NCBI RefSeq assembly: GCF_001895085.1
Contig: NZ_BDFD01000008.1
Coordinates: 1-64,000, forward strand
DNA length: 64,000 nucleotides
Origin: Mariprofundus micogutta
GTDB taxonomy: Bacteria > Pseudomonadota > Zetaproteobacteria > Mariprofundales > Mariprofundaceae
Direction of reading: 5' to 3'
The notes under the pieces are model-generated. The model was not told where the DNA came from. It did no database searches and saw nothing but the letters and a program-made list of their open reading frames with translations. Shown here piece by piece: positions 37,311 to 45,404 of this stretch. The position numbers were made by a program, and so were the translations under genes. Each line of letters begins with the position of its first letter. Within the stretch, counting starts at the first letter, position 1.

Positions 37311-37320
37311 CAGTATCGGC

Positions 37321-38256
37321 TCAAGAAACTGCCTGTAACCAAAGCGGCAGAGAAATCAGGGATAGTGCTGTCGTAAGGGTCACCGCCTCAGCATATAGGG
37401 CAACATCAAGCTTGAATCGATCACAGATCACCAGCCCCAGAACCATCGTGGGCATGGCTCCTTCAATCACCACCGGTGCAAGATAATCGGCTGGCATACC
37501 AACGCCAATCGAAGCAGCCCAGGCAATCAATGGCATCAGCAGCAGCTGAATCATTATCACCGGCAACAGAACAGGAATTCGCGCCATCCAGCCGGACTGC
37601 CAGCGCAGCGCCATACCGACTGACAGCAGCATCAGCGGCACAACCGCGGCTCCCAGCGTTGCCAGTGTTTCATCCAGCCATACCGGCATCGATACAGCCA
37701 TAGCACTGAGTATCAAACCTGCAATGGCCGCCCAAATTGCAGGCACTCGAAACAGGCTGACCAGTGGATGCATACCTTCACCTGAAGTCCCGTAATAACG
37801 CGCCAGAATAATACCGACGGTGAACAACAATGGCGTAGAGGCCAACAGATCGAAGTGAATCGCCACGACCTGGGCCCATGCACCAAAGGTCTGGCTTAAT
37901 ACCGGAAGCCCCAGATAGGAGAAGTTACCAAAAGCCGATGCCAGCAATAGTGCGCCGACTGCTTTATTCGACTTTCCGGGTAAAAATGCACGTACCAGTT
38001 TTCCATTCCCATAGAGAAGGAATGCAGCCAGAAGTGCTAATGACACACTCAATACCGCCACGACAGGAATGCGCACAGTGTTCAGGCCAACCGGGAACTG
38101 CCACAACACATGCAATACCAGTGCCGGCAGGAATATATGGTAAACAGACTGGGCCAGATGGCTGCGAATAGTTTCAGCCGACTTTTGCCCAAGCACTGAT
38201 TTCCAGCCTATGCCAACCACAATAATCACGGCCATGCCCAGTAATACATTAAACAT
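37321..38256 (-). CDS. AEC-family transporter
   Basis: The 311-residue protein has about ten transmembrane helices in the two five-helix halves typical of the auxin efflux carrier family, with FGNFSYLGLPVLSQTFG in the first half and LAPVVIEGAMPTMVLGLVICDRF in the second, near the helix breaks. Bacterial members carry malate, malonate or unknown organic acids. The start is ATG at 38256; an in-frame TTG two codons upstream is also possible. It is probably cotranscribed with the gamma-glutamylcyclotransferase-like gene. Confidence 0.87.
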   Translation of the reverse strand: MFNVLLGMAVIIVVGIGWKSVLGQKSAETIRSHLAQSVYHIFLPALVLHVLWQFPVGLNTVRIPVVAVLSVSLALLAAFLLYGNGKLVRAFLPGKSNKAVGALLLASAFGNFSYLGLPVLSQTFGAWAQVVAIHFDLLASTPLLFTVGIILARYYGTSGEGMHPLVSLFRVPAIWAAIAGLILSAMAVSMPVWLDETLATLGAAVVPLMLLSVGMALRWQSGWMARIPVLLPVIMIQLLLMPLIAWAASIGVGMPADYLAPVVIEGAMPTMVLGLVICDRFKLDVALYAEAVTLTTALSLISLPLWLQAVS

Positions 38257-38333
38257 AGGCAAACTCTACCTGTTCAGTGTGAATAGCACTAAGCATTGCG
38301 ACCATGCATGTCAGTTATTTCTGCAAACCTGCT

Positions 38334-38774
38334 TTAGACTTTGTACTGGCGCTGAAGATCACGTTTGATATCGCGCTCTTTCACATCGGCGCGTTTGTCG
38401 TGCATCTTTTTACCTCTGCACAGACCGATTTCAAGCTTGGCAAAATTGCGCTCATTAAAATAGAGCTTGAGTGGAACCAGCGTCAAACCCTTCTCCTTGA
38501 GTTTACCAACGAGCTTCAAGATTTCCTTTTTGTGCAATAGCAGTTGGCGTGAACGCGCAGGTTCGTGTGGATTATTCATAGCAGCCGGTTTATAGGGGCT
38601 GATATGACATCCGATAAGTAATACACGCTCATTTTTGAGAATTACATGCGCCTCGGCCAGGTTCGCCTGTCCGTTTCTGATCGACTTCACTTCCGGGCCG
38701 GTCAGAATCATACCTGCATCGTAGGTTTCAAGAATGTGATATTCGTGACGGGCACGACGATTGAGGATTGCCAT
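38334..38774 (-). CDS. smpB: SsrA-binding protein SmpB
   Basis: SmpB binds tmRNA and carries it to stalled ribosomes in trans-translation. The 146-residue protein has NRRARHEYHILETYDAGMILTGPEVKSIRNGQANLAEAHV, the central HEPARSRQLLLHKKEI with KLVGKLKEKGLTLVPLKLYF, and the basic C-terminal tail GKKMHDKRADVKERDIKRDLQR, all standard. No tmRNA gene was found in the window. With sspB at 25828, two parts of the ssrA-tagging pathway are present. Confidence 0.96.
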   Translation of the reverse strand: MAILNRRARHEYHILETYDAGMILTGPEVKSIRNGQANLAEAHVILKNERVLLIGCHISPYKPAAMNNPHEPARSRQLLLHKKEILKLVGKLKEKGLTLVPLKLYFNERNFAKLEIGLCRGKKMHDKRADVKERDIKRDLQRQYKV

Positions 38775-38859
38775 GCGCCGGATGCTAACTCGAATTACAT
38801 CCCATGCCAGCTAAACCGCGAGAGCCGCAGGGGCTTTTCACAGCAAATCTGGGCGAAGC

Positions 38860-39489
38860 CTAGTAACCACCCCAACGGCGTTTCCTGCGTGCTCCCATAT
38901 ATGGCAGCAATAATCCAAGAATGACACCAGCCACAATCGCACCACCACCCATGAGGAACCAGCGCTGCTGGGCACCACTACGAATATCTACAGTCTGCTG
39001 CTCGAGATCAAACAGCGCCTGTTTGGCAGCAGCTGCCTCTTCTTTCAGAGCCAGGTTTTGTTCAGCCACTTCAACCGCATTGGCTGCTGTTTTACGGATG
39101 TGCTGAATCTCTTTTTTCAGATTCTCATTTTCCGCCTGCAAACGACGATTCTCTTTGTCAGCCGCTGCATTTTTCTGTTTCAGATGCGACAACTGGCTGA
39201 GTTCTTTCTCAAAGGCCTGCAGACGATCCCGTGCTGCAGGGGTTTTCATCAGATAGCGGCTTAATATCCAGCCCTCTTTTCCATCTCTCGCACGCACACG
39301 TGAATAGCCGGTTTGTGACTGTTCCAACACTTCAACAGCCATACCACTGGGCAACATCTTGATAATTTTAAAGCCGGTTCCCTCACCTGAACGCATCGGC
39401 AGCTTTGCCTGATCGACAATGTAACGTGTTTCAGCCTGCGCAAGACAGGTGAAACTCAGTATAGCAATAATAGCAAACAACAGTCTCAT
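38860..39489 (-). CDS. SH3-domain membrane protein, TIGR04211 type
   Basis: The 209-residue protein has a signal peptide (LLFAIIAILSFTCLAQA). A bacterial SH3 domain (about 22-85: YIVDQAKLPMRSGEGTGFKIIKMLPSGMAVEVL, WILSRYL) is followed by a long coiled coil (about 95-175) and a C-terminal helix (MGGGAIVAGVILGLLLPYM) with a basic end. This layout is the TIGR04211 family, probably periplasmic and anchored by the last helix. The ATG at 39489 follows GAGGAATA; the frame extends to 39576 without signal-like sequence. Confidence 0.88.
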   Translation of the reverse strand: MRLLFAIIAILSFTCLAQAETRYIVDQAKLPMRSGEGTGFKIIKMLPSGMAVEVLEQSQTGYSRVRARDGKEGWILSRYLMKTPAARDRLQAFEKELSQLSHLKQKNAAADKENRRLQAENENLKKEIQHIRKTAANAVEVAEQNLALKEEAAAAKQALFDLEQQTVDIRSGAQQRWFLMGGGAIVAGVILGLLLPYMGARRKRRWGGY

Positions 39490-39640
39490 AATTATTCCTC
39501 GAACGCCGCAGGTTAAACCTGTTTTAGCTGCAGGAAAAGGCATCAAACTTACAGACCACATTAAACAACTTCGCAAAAGTCTGTATCAGGCATCAAATTG
39601 CATATTTACTCATAAACAATGCAGTTCGTGCATGAAACAC

Positions 39641-39669
39641 TTGCCGACAAAAAAATGCCTGTCTACACT
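39641..39669 (+). promoter_or_regulatory. Sigma70-type promoter of the OmpA-like lipoprotein gene
   Basis: TTGCCG (39641-39646) is followed after exactly 17 bases by TACACT (39664-39669). It lies just ahead of the ribosome site GGGAG and the ATG at 39700. This also argues against translation starting at the earlier in-frame ATG at 39619. Confidence 0.6.
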
Positions 39670-39699
39670 CCTGCAGCAGTTGGGAAAAGGGAGCTTTCT

Positions 39700-40353
39700 A
39701 TGGTTAAACCACGCTATTTACTGCTGGTCATGCTGCTGACACTGTCATCTTGCAGCACCATTGAGGCCATCTTTGGTATATCAGATGAACCTGCCGTTCA
39801 GGATGACAGTCGCCTGGCTGCAGAAAATCAACAGCTGGGCACCGAGATTGCAGACCTGCGCCAGGAATTATCAGTGCTTGAAGGTGACATCGCCGATCAG
39901 AAATCTCAGGAAGTCGCCCGTTTGGAAGCTGAAGAAAAAGCACGCCTACAGGCTGAGCAGGCCATCCCCAAAGACAGGCTCTGGGTTACTGTTTCATTCC
40001 GCTCCGGTTATATGGAGCTTACAAAGGCATCTCGTCGGGCATTAAAACGTCTGGCTGAAAAGTTTGTTTCCAAGCCAAGAACCCAGACACTGGATGTGCG
40101 TGGATACACAGATGATGAACCCATCGGTGGTTATGCCCATAGCCGTCATACACCACGTCACCCATACAAAACCAACCTGGCTCTGAGTAAAGCCCGTGCA
40201 GACAGTGTTGCCGCAACCATGATTAGTGCGGGCGTGCCACATAATATTGTGCATGCCGAAGGTTTTGGTGCTACGCATTTTGTGGCCGATAACAAGACAG
40301 CCTCAGGACGGGAAAGAAACCGTCGCGCAGAAGTTCATCTTGTAAATAAATAA
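39700..40353 (+). CDS. OmpA-family lipoprotein
   Basis: The 217-residue protein has a lipoprotein signal with lipobox LSSC. A coiled coil follows (about 45-100, rich in A, E, L and Q), and then a C-terminal OmpA-like peptidoglycan-binding domain (about 105-217: LWVTVSFRSGYMELTKASRRALKRLAEKF, LDVRGYTDDEPIGG, NLALSKARADSVAATMISAGV, GRERNRRAEVHL). The Asp and Arg that bind diaminopimelate are in the expected places. It probably links the outer membrane to peptidoglycan. The start is set by GGGAG at a good spacing and the promoter just upstream. Confidence 0.9.
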   Translation: MVKPRYLLLVMLLTLSSCSTIEAIFGISDEPAVQDDSRLAAENQQLGTEIADLRQELSVLEGDIADQKSQEVARLEAEEKARLQAEQAIPKDRLWVTVSFRSGYMELTKASRRALKRLAEKFVSKPRTQTLDVRGYTDDEPIGGYAHSRHTPRHPYKTNLALSKARADSVAATMISAGVPHNIVHAEGFGATHFVADNKTASGRERNRRAEVHLVNK

Positions 40354-40379
40354 ACGTAATTCGCTATATTCCTGATGGC

Positions 40380-40401
40380 CCGGCATCATAAGCCGGCTTT
40401 T
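40380..40401 (+). terminator. Weak intrinsic terminator after the OmpA-like gene
   Basis: CCGGC (40380-40384) pairs with GCCGG (40392-40396) around a 7-base loop, followed by CTTTTT. The stem is only 5 bp, so the terminator would be leaky. It lies 27 bp after the stop of the lipoprotein gene. Confidence 0.45.
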
Positions 40402-40426
40402 TATCCGTAGCTTTATGAGGTCCTGA

Positions 40427-41197
40427 ATGTCGAATTCAAATGCAAAAAACGAACTTTATTTCCCCCTGATTATTGCCATCACTGCACTGGTTTTATCCAT
40501 CATTTCAGGGGTCGTTAACTATCGTCAGAACAATCTGGCCAGCCTGGAGAGTAGCCTTCGGGATACTCGTGACCAGTTACAGCTGGCAAAAAGCGATATA
40601 GCAAACATTAAAATGACAACGGTTCAAAAACTAGTTGATGCAGAAATAGCATTTAAAAATCAGGAACGTCTTGAGGATGAAAAAAACGAACTTCGCATGG
40701 ACCTGTCTGATGCTCACGAACGTATTGCCGAGCTGGAAACCCAGATCAGAAGAATGGACCAGGCATTGGAAAATAAGAAACGTTCAGCTACAAAGTTGAA
40801 AAATAATCCCGAAAAAAACAAAAAGGCAAGTAAAGCCAAAGCGGGAAAATCCAAAGTCGTTGCGACAGCCAGCAGCAATAACAAAGCTGCAAATACATCT
40901 GCAAAACCTGAATCAGCAGATCTCGACATCTACATTGTCAGCACAACAGAAGGCCTTCAGCAACAGATCAATGACAGGCTCAGCAAACACGGGTTTGCCG
41001 CCAAATTCCCTGACAAGCGCGAATCCATGAATATGGCCAACACCACAACCGTGTTCTATTACCACAACAGCTATAAACAGGTAGCCCGACAACTGGTCAA
41101 AGACCTGAATGATATAACGACTAACAAGGTCATCCTCAGAAAAGGGGCCAGTCCTTTCAGTAACAACAAAATCGTTGCGCATGTCATTGAGAAATAG
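40427..41197 (+). CDS. Membrane-anchored coiled-coil protein with LytR_C-like end
   Basis: The 256-residue protein has one N-terminal transmembrane helix (LIIAITALVLSIISGVVNY) and a coiled coil at about 35-115. A Lys/Ala-rich low-complexity linker follows (about 120-160), and then a folded C-terminal domain (IYIVSTTEGLQQQINDRLSKHGFAAKFP, NTTTVFYYHNSYKQVARQLVKDLNDI, NNKIVAHVI). That domain has the strand-helix pattern of the LytR_C domain found in cell-wall proteins; this is inference. Function is unknown. An envelope role fits its neighbours. Confidence 0.75.
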   Translation: MSNSNAKNELYFPLIIAITALVLSIISGVVNYRQNNLASLESSLRDTRDQLQLAKSDIANIKMTTVQKLVDAEIAFKNQERLEDEKNELRMDLSDAHERIAELETQIRRMDQALENKKRSATKLKNNPEKNKKASKAKAGKSKVVATASSNNKAANTSAKPESADLDIYIVSTTEGLQQQINDRLSKHGFAAKFPDKRESMNMANTTTVFYYHNSYKQVARQLVKDLNDITTNKVILRKGASPFSNNKIVAHVIEK

Positions 41198-41273
41198 CCT
41201 GTTCCAAAAACTGTCTGTGTAAGCCTGATAGCCTGAAACTGACTACTGATCAGCCACAACAAGGAGGCATGAT

Positions 41274-41690
41274 ATGGTCTGGAGTAACCCGAGTGATGAA
41301 CAGCTGGCTTCGCTGCTTGGCGGTGCCAAAACTATCGCAGTGTATGGCTGCTCTCCAAAACCCGAACGTACCAGCCATCAGATTACGCAATTCCTCATAG
41401 AAAAGGGCTACAGGGTGTACCCGGTACATCCAAAAGCAGATATGATACTGGGGCAAAAGGTCTACCCTGATCTGGCCTCGATCCCCGAACATGTGGATAT
41501 TGTTAATGTGTTCCGGCGTGCTGAATTCACACCGGGGATTGCCCGCCAATCTGTTGCTATAAGAGCAGGTGCACTCTGGCTTCAACAGGGCATCATCAGC
41601 GAAGAGAGCTGGAATATCGCCAATAGTGCTGGACTACAGTGTATTATGGATCGTTGTATCGCTGTTATGCACCGGATGCTGCTGCGATAA
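41274..41690 (+). CDS. CoA-binding domain protein, YccU type
   Basis: The 138-residue protein is a single Rossmann-like CoA-binding domain: TIAVYGCSPKPERTSHQITQFLIEKGYRVYPVHPKADMILGQKVYPDLASIPEHVDIVNVFRRAEFTP, then AGALWLQQGI and IMDRCI. It matches E. coli YccU, related to the N-terminal domain of succinyl-CoA synthetase alpha. Function is unknown. An excellent AGGAGG site precedes the ATG. Confidence 0.92.
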   Translation: MVWSNPSDEQLASLLGGAKTIAVYGCSPKPERTSHQITQFLIEKGYRVYPVHPKADMILGQKVYPDLASIPEHVDIVNVFRRAEFTPGIARQSVAIRAGALWLQQGIISEESWNIANSAGLQCIMDRCIAVMHRMLLR

Positions 41691-41786
41691 AAAATCACTG
41701 CGACATCAAGACTGAGATGTATCTGTAATACCTCAATATCATAGAGGGCTGCTCAAAATGTAAAATCGGTGTATCATAGGCCTACT

Positions 41787-42515
41787 ATGAATAGCAAAGT
41801 GTGGGAATCTTCTGCTTGTCTATGGCTCTTTGCAGCCTTGTTCGGCCTGTTTGGCCATATCGCTCCACTGCAAGCTGAAGAAGCGGAAACTGAAAAGCTG
41901 CAGAGCGCAGAGCTACAACCTGAAGAGTCTAAAAAGCCACAATACCCTGAAACTATCGCAGTACTGCAAATGCTTTATGGCGGTGAAGTTCGGGCACGTT
42001 ATCGATACCTGGAGTTTGCCAAAGTCGCCAAAGCGGACGGACATGAAAACATTGCTTATCTATTCAAGGCAATCGCCCATTCTGAAGCAGTGCATGAGAA
42101 AAATTTCAGCCGTATCCTTGAAAGCCTCGGCACCAAAGCTGCAACTGTTGACCTGTCCTCGATCAAAATTGAAACCACAAAAGAAAACCTGAAATACGCT
42201 ACGGAAGTTGAACTCTCGGAAATTGATACCGAGTATCCGCGTTACATTCATCGCGTCAGCCCTGAAAAACATCTGGTGGCACTGGAATACATCAACTATG
42301 CATGGGAAGCGGAGCGTCAGCACCGTGAACTGATCAAGGAAATCCAGAGTGGCACCGGTATGTTTTTCAGCATGTTGCTCGAGCACTTCCGTAAAAATGA
42401 CAGCACCTATTACGTCAACCAGAACTGCGGTGCAACTGTCACAGAACTACCTTTGGATAGATGCCCTATCTGCCATAAACCTCTGGACACATACATCGTT
42501 GTTCCTGCTCCATGA
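41787..42515 (+). CDS. Exported rubrerythrin-like protein with degenerate rubredoxin end
   Basis: The 242-residue protein has a hydrophobic N-terminus with a signal-like segment (LWLFAALFGLFGHIAPLQA). A ferritin-like domain follows, with MLYGGEVRARYRYLEFAKVAKADGHENIAYLFKAIAHSEAVHEKNF and a second pair in YAWEAERQHRELI. These supply the expected Glu and His ligands of the di-iron site. The C-terminal rubredoxin-like part keeps CPIC but has NQNC where CxxC is usual, losing one of the four Fe ligands. Rubrerythrins reduce peroxide, usually in the cytoplasm, so an exported form is unusual. An alternative GTG start lies at 41769. Confidence 0.82.
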   Translation: MNSKVWESSACLWLFAALFGLFGHIAPLQAEEAETEKLQSAELQPEESKKPQYPETIAVLQMLYGGEVRARYRYLEFAKVAKADGHENIAYLFKAIAHSEAVHEKNFSRILESLGTKAATVDLSSIKIETTKENLKYATEVELSEIDTEYPRYIHRVSPEKHLVALEYINYAWEAERQHRELIKEIQSGTGMFFSMLLEHFRKNDSTYYVNQNCGATVTELPLDRCPICHKPLDTYIVVPAP

Positions 42516-42583
42516 TTTTTAGCAAAAGTCCGACCTAAATCCTAACCTTCAACACTATTGTGCACCCAAAACTTACTTTCCGG

Positions 42584-43324
42584 TCACTTCAGGTTTGCTT
42601 GCTCATTCTCTGGCTTATCCTTGCTACCATTTGAACGCCACCATAACTGAGCACGCTCGCGATTAAATGGAGGTAAAATATTCACATCAATAGTAGTTGT
42701 TTTGAGGGCTGGAAAAATACCCTGATACGAAGACAGGTCCTCTGCACTCTTATCGGTGATGGTTACATCAAATGTACTACCAGCAAAGCCAGTGACATTC
42801 TGGTCCACCAATGGAATCACCGGCCCAGCACGAAACTCATCACTCTGGCGTTCACGCATCACACCTGAAGCACGGCCAATATATGTGACACTGTCAGCCT
42901 TTACTTCAATATCTCCATGTACTGGCATCATACATTGAGCCATCAAAAAAATGCTTCGATACATACAAGAGGCACCACGAACAACATAATGCCCCGGAGT
43001 CAGCTCCATCCTCAGTAAATAACGCGTACCGTTAGCACTTGAGACGGTACCATCCATATCTGTTTTGAAGTTATGTCTATCTGCCCTTTCTTTTGCGTCT
43101 GGAGTCTCAACATGTGCCACAAGTATCTGTGGCTGGTAATCTGTCTTATACTGGTTAGACACTTCCATAGACATTAGAACTAAACCTTTACCATTTAGTT
43201 CAAGTGTTTTTGTTTCCTTGGTCAGGCCCATGTCATGAACAGTTGCACAGCCTGAGAAAAACAAGAGGCCTACTAACATCGTCGATGAATATAGAGCACT
43301 TTGTTTAAAATTATTGATCCCCAT
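42584..43324 (-). CDS. Putative lipoprotein of unknown function
   Basis: The 246-residue protein has a lipoprotein signal (MLVGLLFFSGCATV, lipobox FSGC). The mature part is strand-rich with LELNGKGLVLMSMEVSNQYKTDYQPQILVAHV and TRYLLRMELTPGHYVVRGASCMY, resembling beta-sandwich domains (similar in feel to DUF2846-like lipoproteins, which often carry a PGxhxL/V strand). I do not recognise a family with confidence. It is convergent with the rubrerythrin-like gene. Upstream is a copy of the 22-bp inverted-repeat motif. Confidence 0.75.
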   Translation of the reverse strand: MGINNFKQSALYSSTMLVGLLFFSGCATVHDMGLTKETKTLELNGKGLVLMSMEVSNQYKTDYQPQILVAHVETPDAKERADRHNFKTDMDGTVSSANGTRYLLRMELTPGHYVVRGASCMYRSIFLMAQCMMPVHGDIEVKADSVTYIGRASGVMRERQSDEFRAGPVIPLVDQNVTGFAGSTFDVTITDKSAEDLSSYQGIFPALKTTTIDVNILPPFNRERAQLWWRSNGSKDKPENEQANLK

Positions 43325-43395
43325 TCCCCTGAAATCCCCCCCTCATATTGTGAATTAACCACAACCGCAAAGCATACACAAATATATTTCAAGCG

Positions 43396-43417
43396 CTGTC
43401 CCCCAAATAGGGGACAA
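43396..43417 (-). repeat. 22-bp inverted-repeat motif, copy 1
   Basis: On the minus strand this reads TTGTCCCC-TATTTGGGGGACAG. The arms TGTCCCC and GGGGACA form an inverted repeat. It lies 72 bp upstream of the lipoprotein gene that starts at 43324 and points towards it. Copy 2 at 53960-53981 (plus strand) differs at only two of 22 bases. It is not part of any gene. Confidence 0.6.
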
Positions 43418-43443
43418 GAGGTGATAATTTGTGACGAAAAAGA

Positions 43444-43465
43444 AAAGGCTCCCGTAGGAGCCTTT
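43444..43465 (-). terminator. Intrinsic terminator of the pyruvate dehydrogenase operon
   Basis: AAAGGCTCC and GGAGCCTTT form a perfect 9-bp stem around a 4-base loop. On the minus strand the stem is followed by TCTTTTTC, giving a T-rich tail. It lies 20 bp beyond the lpdA stop. Confidence 0.85.
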
Positions 43466-43485
43466 GTTAAGCTAAATCAGTATGC

Positions 43486-45327
43486 TCAGATGTGAATGGC
43501 ACGATCATCTGCATCGAGCACTGATTCGTGAATCATCTCGGATAACGTCGGGTGCGGGAACATATGATGCGCCAGCTCCGCTTCAGTGGTTTCCAGTGTT
43601 TTGGCCACACCGAGAGATACAATCATTTCAGTTGCTTCAGCACCCACGATATGAGAACCGAGCAGTTCACCTGTTTCAGCATGGAAGATCGTTTTCACCA
43701 TACCTTCAGTCTCAGCCAGCCCCATCGCCTTACCGTTGGTGCCGTAACCCATACGACCTACTTTGTACGGAATACCCTCTTCCTTGCACTGGTTTTCGGT
43801 TTTACCACATGAACCCACCTGTGGCTGGCAGTAAGTACAACCAGGAACATTACCGTAATCGACAGGGTGCGGATGTTTTTCGGCAATCGCCTCGACACAG
43901 ACTATGCCTTCATGACTTGCCACATGGGCGAGGGCCGGAGCACCAACCACATCACCGATTGCATAAACACCCGCATGATCGGTGCGATACCAGTCATCGA
44001 CTTCAATGGTATTACGCTCAACCTTCATCGATGTGTTTTCCGCACCAATGGCATCTGTATTACCAATGACGCCAACCGCAACCAGACACACATCACCTTC
44101 GATGCTCTCCTGCTTGCCTTTGGCCTCATATTCAACCACGGCCTTGCCATCGATATTTTTAGCAGATGACACCATTGCACCGGTAATAATTTTGATCTTC
44201 TGCTTCTTGAATGAGCGCGCTACAACCCTGGAAATCTCATGATCTTCCAAAGGCAGAATCTGATCAGCAGCTTCAATGACTGTAACATCAGAACCCATCG
44301 CCTTATAAAAGTAGGCAAATTCCATTCCGATAGCGCCCGAACCAATCACTACAAGTTTCTTAGGCAAGCTTGTTGGCGCCAGCGCCTGTTTGTAGGTGAT
44401 GACCACATCATTATCCACATCCATGCCAGGGAAGGCGCGTGCGCGTGCTCCTGTTGCTACGATCACATGTTTGGCCGTAACCTGTTTCTCATTACCCTCA
44501 GCATCCTTCACCATCAACTTATTATCAGCTTCGAATGTCGCGTAGCCTTCGATGTGTTCAACCTTGTTCTTCTTGAACAGAAAGCCGATACCATTATTCA
44601 ATTTGGCAGAAATAGCGCGTGAGCGGGCAACCGCCTTCTCGAGGTCCGGATTGACCTCAGTCACACCCAGGCCCAGTGCATCACCACTGTGTTGAATGAT
44701 ATTGATCACTTCGGCTGTACGCAGTAGCGCCTTGGTCGGAATACAACCCCAGTTCAGGCAGATACCTCCCAGATGGGTCGACTCGATACAGGCAACCTTC
44801 AGGCCCAGTTGAGCTGCACGAATCGCAGCCACATAACCGCCTGGACCGGCACCAATGACTACGACATCGTATTCACCATCGGCATTGAACAGGCCTGCAG
44901 GTTTCAGATTCAGCTCTTCAGTTTCTTCTGCATCATGCGCGGCGTGTGCTGCAACGGATGCGGGATGCATATCAGGTGCGGATTCAGCACCCAATGCTGC
45001 GGCCTCTTCTGAAGAGACATCTTCATTAATTTCAACAGGGTTTTCCATACCGGATCCCGAAGGCATATAGTCGTCTGCAACCTCTTCATCATCTTCACGA
45101 ATCACGGCGATCGGTGCACCAACAGTTACAATAGAGCCTTCCGGTGAAAGTATCTTATGCAGAACGCCCTCATCAACGACTTCCATCTCCATCGTTGCTT
45201 TGTCGGTTTCCACCTCAGCCAGTACTTCACCGGAAACCAGTTCGTCACCTTCGGCCTTCAACCAGCGGGCAATACGCCCTTCGGTCATAGTCGGTGATAA
45301 CTGGGTCATAAAAACATCAATCGGCAT
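43486..45327 (-). CDS. lpdA: Dihydrolipoyl dehydrogenase with N-terminal lipoyl domain (PDH E3)
   Basis: E3 reoxidises dihydrolipoamide with NAD+. The 613-residue protein has a lipoyl domain (1-80, lipoyl Lys in [10 protein letters not shown]) and an Ala/Glu linker. The flavoprotein starts near 155 with VVVIGAGPGGYVAAIRAAQLG, the redox disulfide GGICLNWGCIPTK, NAD motif VVIGSGAIGMEFAYFY, FAD motif GVYAIGDVV and the C-terminal HPTLSE pair. An unusual stretch with GCTYCQPQVGSCGKT has extra cysteines. The first 90 residues are about 82% identical to those of the adjacent E2. It is last in pdhA-pdhB-pdhC-lpdA. Confidence 0.95.
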   Translation of the reverse strand: MPIDVFMTQLSPTMTEGRIARWLKAEGDELVSGEVLAEVETDKATMEMEVVDEGVLHKILSPEGSIVTVGAPIAVIREDDEEVADDYMPSGSGMENPVEINEDVSSEEAAALGAESAPDMHPASVAAHAAHDAEETEELNLKPAGLFNADGEYDVVVIGAGPGGYVAAIRAAQLGLKVACIESTHLGGICLNWGCIPTKALLRTAEVINIIQHSGDALGLGVTEVNPDLEKAVARSRAISAKLNNGIGFLFKKNKVEHIEGYATFEADNKLMVKDAEGNEKQVTAKHVIVATGARARAFPGMDVDNDVVITYKQALAPTSLPKKLVVIGSGAIGMEFAYFYKAMGSDVTVIEAADQILPLEDHEISRVVARSFKKQKIKIITGAMVSSAKNIDGKAVVEYEAKGKQESIEGDVCLVAVGVIGNTDAIGAENTSMKVERNTIEVDDWYRTDHAGVYAIGDVVGAPALAHVASHEGIVCVEAIAEKHPHPVDYGNVPGCTYCQPQVGSCGKTENQCKEEGIPYKVGRMGYGTNGKAMGLAETEGMVKTIFHAETGELLGSHIVGAEATEMIVSLGVAKTLETTEAELAHHMFPHPTLSEMIHESVLDADDRAIHI

Positions 45328-45404
45328 CTCGAATCCTCAATAATAATGAATCACGAACAGGTAGGGCAAAATGGAATGCCGGACCCTGCTTTCTCGCAAT
45401 CGGG

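Noticed and set aside
39619-39699. Upstream start for the OmpA-like gene
   Set aside because: A TTGCCG-17-TACACT promoter lies inside this stretch, and the later ATG has a ribosome site and begins a lipoprotein signal.
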